The translations under genes were made by a program, and so were the position numbers. DNA of 17,347 nucleotides, taken from JADLGJ01 sp031423615 (GTDB lineage: Bacteria > Omnitrophota > Gorgyraeia > Zapsychrales > JANLHA01). The stretch spans positions 1-17,347 of the forward strand of contig JANPFV010000058.1 of assembly GCA_031423615.1 (NCBI GenBank), read 5' to 3'. The notes under the pieces were generated by a model. It was not told the DNA's origin. It searched no databases and saw only the letters and a program-made list of their open reading frames with translations. This document shows, piece after piece, positions 15,727-17,347 of this stretch. The stretch's first letter is position 1. Each line of letters opens with the position of its first letter.

Positions 15727-15762
15727 AAGATAAAGGCATGTCTTACGACATGCCTTTATCTT
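15727..15762 (-). terminator. Perfect 16-bp hairpin between PEP-CTERM gene and exosortase
   Basis: Bases 15727-15742 and 15747-15762 are exact reverse complements, with a 4-base loop (TTAC on the + strand). On the transcribed - strand the distal arm ends in CTT and runs on into TTGACAT, so the T-run is short. It lies 20 bases after the stop of the PEP-CTERM gene and 18 bases before the exosortase ATG. The likely role is partial termination or mRNA 3'-end protection, giving abundant surface proteins and little exosortase. Confidence 0.75.
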
Positions 15763-15781
15763 ATTCGTTTAGGCGATGATT

Positions 15782-16360
15782 TTATATCGTTTTTTGTCTT
15801 TTTCTGATGGCCGCAATTAAAGGCGCCCCACCCAGTAGAAAAAGTGTTGTGCTGAGCGGTTCAGGTGTGACAACCGGCCCGCAGGGCCCTGTTCGGCTGA
15901 CAATCCCGCCGCTGCAAACCGTGAAGTCTGCAGAACTGATGCCGTTGGTCCCGTGGACATTAAACCAGTTGACGTCGACATGCCATTGTCCCGCTCCGCC
16001 GTTTGTTGTCCACCACGGCTCTGGGGCTGAGCGCCAGAGTTCTTTATCGCCGCTTAATCCGGTGAGGGAAATTTTTTCATCATGAGTTTCCGTATTGTTG
16101 GGATCTGTTAAAGAAGACCAAACCCAATGCATGTGCAACGGCGAACCGAGAGCCAAATTTTCATACTTGAATTTGATATAGACCCAGGGCTTTTCACCAG
16201 CATTGTAGCTATAATGGCCGTCTGCATCCAAACTTAACACGTGGTTATTATTGGCGCGCGTCATGTAAGCAGTCTCATAATTCAATGCACTAGCTTGTGA
16301 AGCAAAAAATAAAATCGGTGCCATGGTTAGCAGGCTCAGCTTGAATAAAAATTTGTTCAT
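15782..16360 (-). CDS. PEP-CTERM surface protein B
   Basis: This 192-residue exported protein has a Sec signal peptide (1-25, ending SQASA) and a mature domain of about 120 residues rich in Trp, Asn and Thr. Its C-terminal sorting signal is TPEPLS (165-170), a hydrophobic stretch (171-185) and the basic RKR (186-188). It should be exported, then processed by the neighbouring exosortase. It is a clear paralogue of the protein at 16490-17017. Shared blocks are ALNY-TAYM, PWVY-K-K, SPLH--W-WS, DKE-W--AP-PWW and G-W-VDV-W-N--G. It differs by an insert just before the sorting signal, with Cys149 and Cys160 in CSGGIVSRTGPCGPV. ATG 16360 is fixed by AAGGAG 6 bases upstream. The fold of the mature domain is not recognised; a small beta-sandwich is a guess. 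Confidence 0.88.
   Translation of the reverse strand: MNKFLFKLSLLTMAPILFFASQASALNYETAYMTRANNNHVLSLDADGHYSYNAGEKPWVYIKFKYENLALGSPLHMHWVWSSLTDPNNTETHDEKISLTGLSGDKELWRSAPEPWWTTNGGAGQWHVDVNWFNVHGTNGISSADFTVCSGGIVSRTGPCGPVVTPEPLSTTLFLLGGAPLIAAIRKRQKTI
15850..15872 (-). repeat. Direct repeat copy 1, DNA of the sorting signal
   Basis: This 23-base stretch is identical to 16558-16580 and encodes VTPEPLS on the - strand in both genes. Surrounding DNA has diverged much more. The identity fits duplication of the gene with strong selection, or gene conversion, at the sorting signal. Confidence 0.8.
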
Positions 16361-16366
16361 TGACAA

Positions 16367-16372
16367 CTCCTT
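16367..16372 (-). promoter_or_regulatory. Strong ribosome binding site of PEP-CTERM protein B
   Basis: AAGGAG on the - strand stands 6 bases before ATG 16360. It fixes the start over an in-frame upstream ATG at 16417. It is the best Shine-Dalgarno sequence seen in this module and predicts high translation. Confidence 0.8.
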
Positions 16373-16489
16373 GTTGAGGTTATTTTTAATATCGAACAGA
16401 GCGGTGTGAAAGGTCATAAGGCGGGCAAAAAGACGACCGATACAGGGTATTTCTCAAGGGGACGATGGAATATCTCATGCGAGAAAAAT

Positions 16490-17017
16490 TTAAGCCGCTT
16501 TCTTTTTGCGCAACAAGACGGCCGCCAACGGAAGTCCGCCGAAGAATAACAAAGCGCTGCTGAGCGGTTCAGGTGTGACATTGAAAGTCGCGGTGCTGGT
16601 TCCCATGGCCCCTCGGGAATTAAGCCAGGCTACGTCGACGGTCCATTTTCCGGGTTTTCCTGTAGTTAACCACCACGGTTGGGGTGCTACGCTCCAGATT
16701 TCTTTATCGGTGGGAAGACCAGCGAGATTGAAATGTTGAAGCTTCGTTTCGTTGAGGGAAGAGTCGGTATAGTTTGACCAGCTCCAGAGAACGTGAAGGG
16801 GACTGTTTAAATTGAGGTCACTGAGTTTTAGTTTTAAGTAAACCCAAGGTGTTTGGCCAGAGGCATAACTGTGTTCTCCGTGACTATCTAAACTTAAGGT
16901 GGAACTGTGGTCAGCGGTTACCATATAGGCCGTGTTGTAGTTTAAGGCTTCGGCTTTGGTGACAAAAAGCGAAAAAATAATGAGAGGGAGAACAGAGTTT
17001 TCTAAAATCCTGAGCAT
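16490..17017 (-). CDS. PEP-CTERM surface protein A
   Basis: This 175-residue exported protein has a signal peptide (1-24, ending KAEA) and a mature domain of about 120 residues. The sorting signal is TPEPLS (148-153), a hydrophobic helix (about 154-168) and the basic RKKK (170-173). It aligns along its whole length with the protein at 15782-16360, sharing aromatic motifs such as TPWVYLKLK (57-65), SPLHVLWSWSNYTD (72-85), APQPWW (111-116) and GKWTVDVAWLN (123-133). Unlike that protein it has no cysteine in the mature part. ATG 17017 has AAGG 7 bases upstream. It is first in the - strand module and lies behind a near-consensus promoter about 150 bases upstream. It is probably an abundant exosortase substrate anchored in or released to the EPS matrix. 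The domain family is not recognised. Confidence 0.87.
   Translation of the reverse strand: MLRILENSVLPLIIFSLFVTKAEALNYNTAYMVTADHSSTLSLDSHGEHSYASGQTPWVYLKLKLSDLNLNSPLHVLWSWSNYTDSSLNETKLQHFNLAGLPTDKEIWSVAPQPWWLTTGKPGKWTVDVAWLNSRGAMGTSTATFNVTPEPLSSALLFFGGLPLAAVLLRKKKAA
16558..16580 (-). repeat. Direct repeat copy 2, DNA of the sorting signal
   Basis: This is the second exact copy of the 23-base stretch at 15850-15872, encoding the PEP motif of protein A. The two copies are 708 bases apart. Confidence 0.8.
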
Positions 17018-17166
17018 AAAAGTGCCTTTTCTTATAATGTTAGAGCTAAAGATTATAAATCAGCAGAACAAAGTGATCTTGCAGGCTATTCTGCCTGTCC
17101 CATGGCTTCAATGCCAATTTGTCTTTGGGGAGGGAATGGTCTTGAAAAAATCGACTAACGCTTGAG
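17018..17166 (-). promoter_or_regulatory. Long 5' leader of the PEP-CTERM transcript
   Basis: If transcription starts about 7 bases after the predicted -10 box, the message carries a leader of roughly 140 bases. It contains a small inverted repeat (CAGGC at 17082-17086 with GCCTG at 17093-17097, 6-base loop) and a weaker TGGC/GCCA pair (17103-17106 with 17113-17116). No known riboswitch pattern was recognised. No coding region is supported here. Confidence 0.35.
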
Positions 17167-17194
17167 AGTATATACGAGGAAAGGAAATTGTCAA
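17167..17194 (-). promoter_or_regulatory. Sigma-70-type promoter of the PEP-CTERM/exosortase module
   Basis: On the - strand TTGACA (17194-17189) and TATACT (17172-17167) are separated by 16 bases. The -35 box is a perfect consensus match and the -10 box differs from TATAAT at one position. It points at the PEP-CTERM genes with no gene between. I saw no sigma-54-type element (TGGCAC-N5-TTGC) of the kind reported upstream of PEP-CTERM genes in PrsK/PrsR systems. Confidence 0.6.
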
Positions 17195-17347
17195 GGTTGG
17201 TGAATGAACCCAAATTCCTACTTAGGATTTTATGCGCACGGATTGACATGAAAACGCTGACAAATTTTCTTAGCCTGAACCGCTAAAGCCTAAAGAAAGA
17301 ACTTTTTAACAGCTGAAGAATCCCTCTCGCAACCCCGATTTGACCCA
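17195..17347. other. Unassigned right edge
   Basis: No supported gene lies in this stretch. On the - strand all frames from the window edge reach a stop within about 60 bases. A neighbouring gene could therefore end here, for example a tail reading GQIGVARGILQLLKSSFFRL, but nothing in it is recognisable. Confidence 0.3.

Noticed and set aside
17046..17249. Open frame of 67 codons on the - strand upstream of the PEP-CTERM genes
   Set aside because: It spans the predicted promoter, has no recognisable domain and has ordinary non-coding composition; most likely chance.
17271..17310. CCTGAACCGCT on the + strand, reading PEPLKPKERTF before a stop, similar to the sorting-signal DNA
   Set aside because: A stop codon directly precedes the Pro codon in that frame and no hydrophobic helix follows, so it is not a PEP-CTERM tail; the 11-base match is probably chance.
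1..17347. CRISPR arrays, tRNA or rRNA genes, phage or toxin-antitoxin genes
   Set aside because: Scanning both strands showed no spaced direct repeats, no tRNA-like cloverleaf pattern, no rRNA sequence and no such protein families.

Overview
The window holds a complete-looking, Gram-negative exopolysaccharide (EPS) assembly locus on the + strand (240-14210). A compact exosortase/PEP-CTERM surface-protein module faces it on the - strand (17017-14232). An outer-membrane barrel, an OPX-type export protein and an exosortase together imply a two-membrane bacterium. The mid G+C content, Wzx/Wzy-type gene set and short PEP-CTERM proteins ending PEPLS-(hydrophobic)-GG-basic would fit an environmental lineage such as Candidatus Omnitrophota. 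That placement is inference from general resemblance; no rRNA or other marker gene is present.

Layout. At the left edge (2-148) is the tail of an unidentified gene, perhaps a transposase. Next comes the export and initiation core: beta-barrel protein (240-1376), polyprenyl-phosphate sugar-1-phosphate transferase (1378-2784), short Wza/OPX protein (2804-3424), Wzz/BY-kinase-like protein with a degenerate P-loop (3448-5061), a stand-alone mannose-6-phosphate-isomerase-type cupin (5065-5439) and a hexapeptide acyltransferase (5519-6070). An AT-rich block then carries a Wzx-type flippase, a GT4 and a GT2 glycosyltransferase (6275-9782). Debris lies on both sides of it: a 37-codon ORF start at 6067-6180, and a 54-codon reading frame at 9841-10005 that ends like a GT4 glycosyltransferase. 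The operon resumes with a GT4, a Wzy/WaaL-family membrane protein, a GT2 and a WecG/TagA-family GT26 (10061-14210), all overlapping or closely packed.

The - strand module reads, in transcription order: PEP-CTERM protein A (17017-16490) behind a near-consensus promoter, PEP-CTERM protein B (16360-15782), a perfect 16-bp terminator-like hairpin (15762-15727), exosortase (15709-14870) and EpsI-like protein (14873-14232), the last two overlapping by 4 bases.

Proposed working: the sugar-1-phosphate transferase starts a lipid-linked repeat unit, the glycosyltransferases and acyltransferase build and decorate it, and the flippase exports it. The Wzy-family protein polymerises it under Wzz-type length control, and the OPX protein plus the separate barrel carry it through the outer membrane. 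The exosortase would cleave and re-anchor the two small surface proteins, which probably work with the polymer at the cell surface. The main points of interest are the bracketed low-GC cassette with gene remnants at its edges, the loss of the P-loop lysine in the BY-kinase-like protein, the split OPX/barrel exporter, and the self-contained exosortase module with two tandem paralogous substrates.
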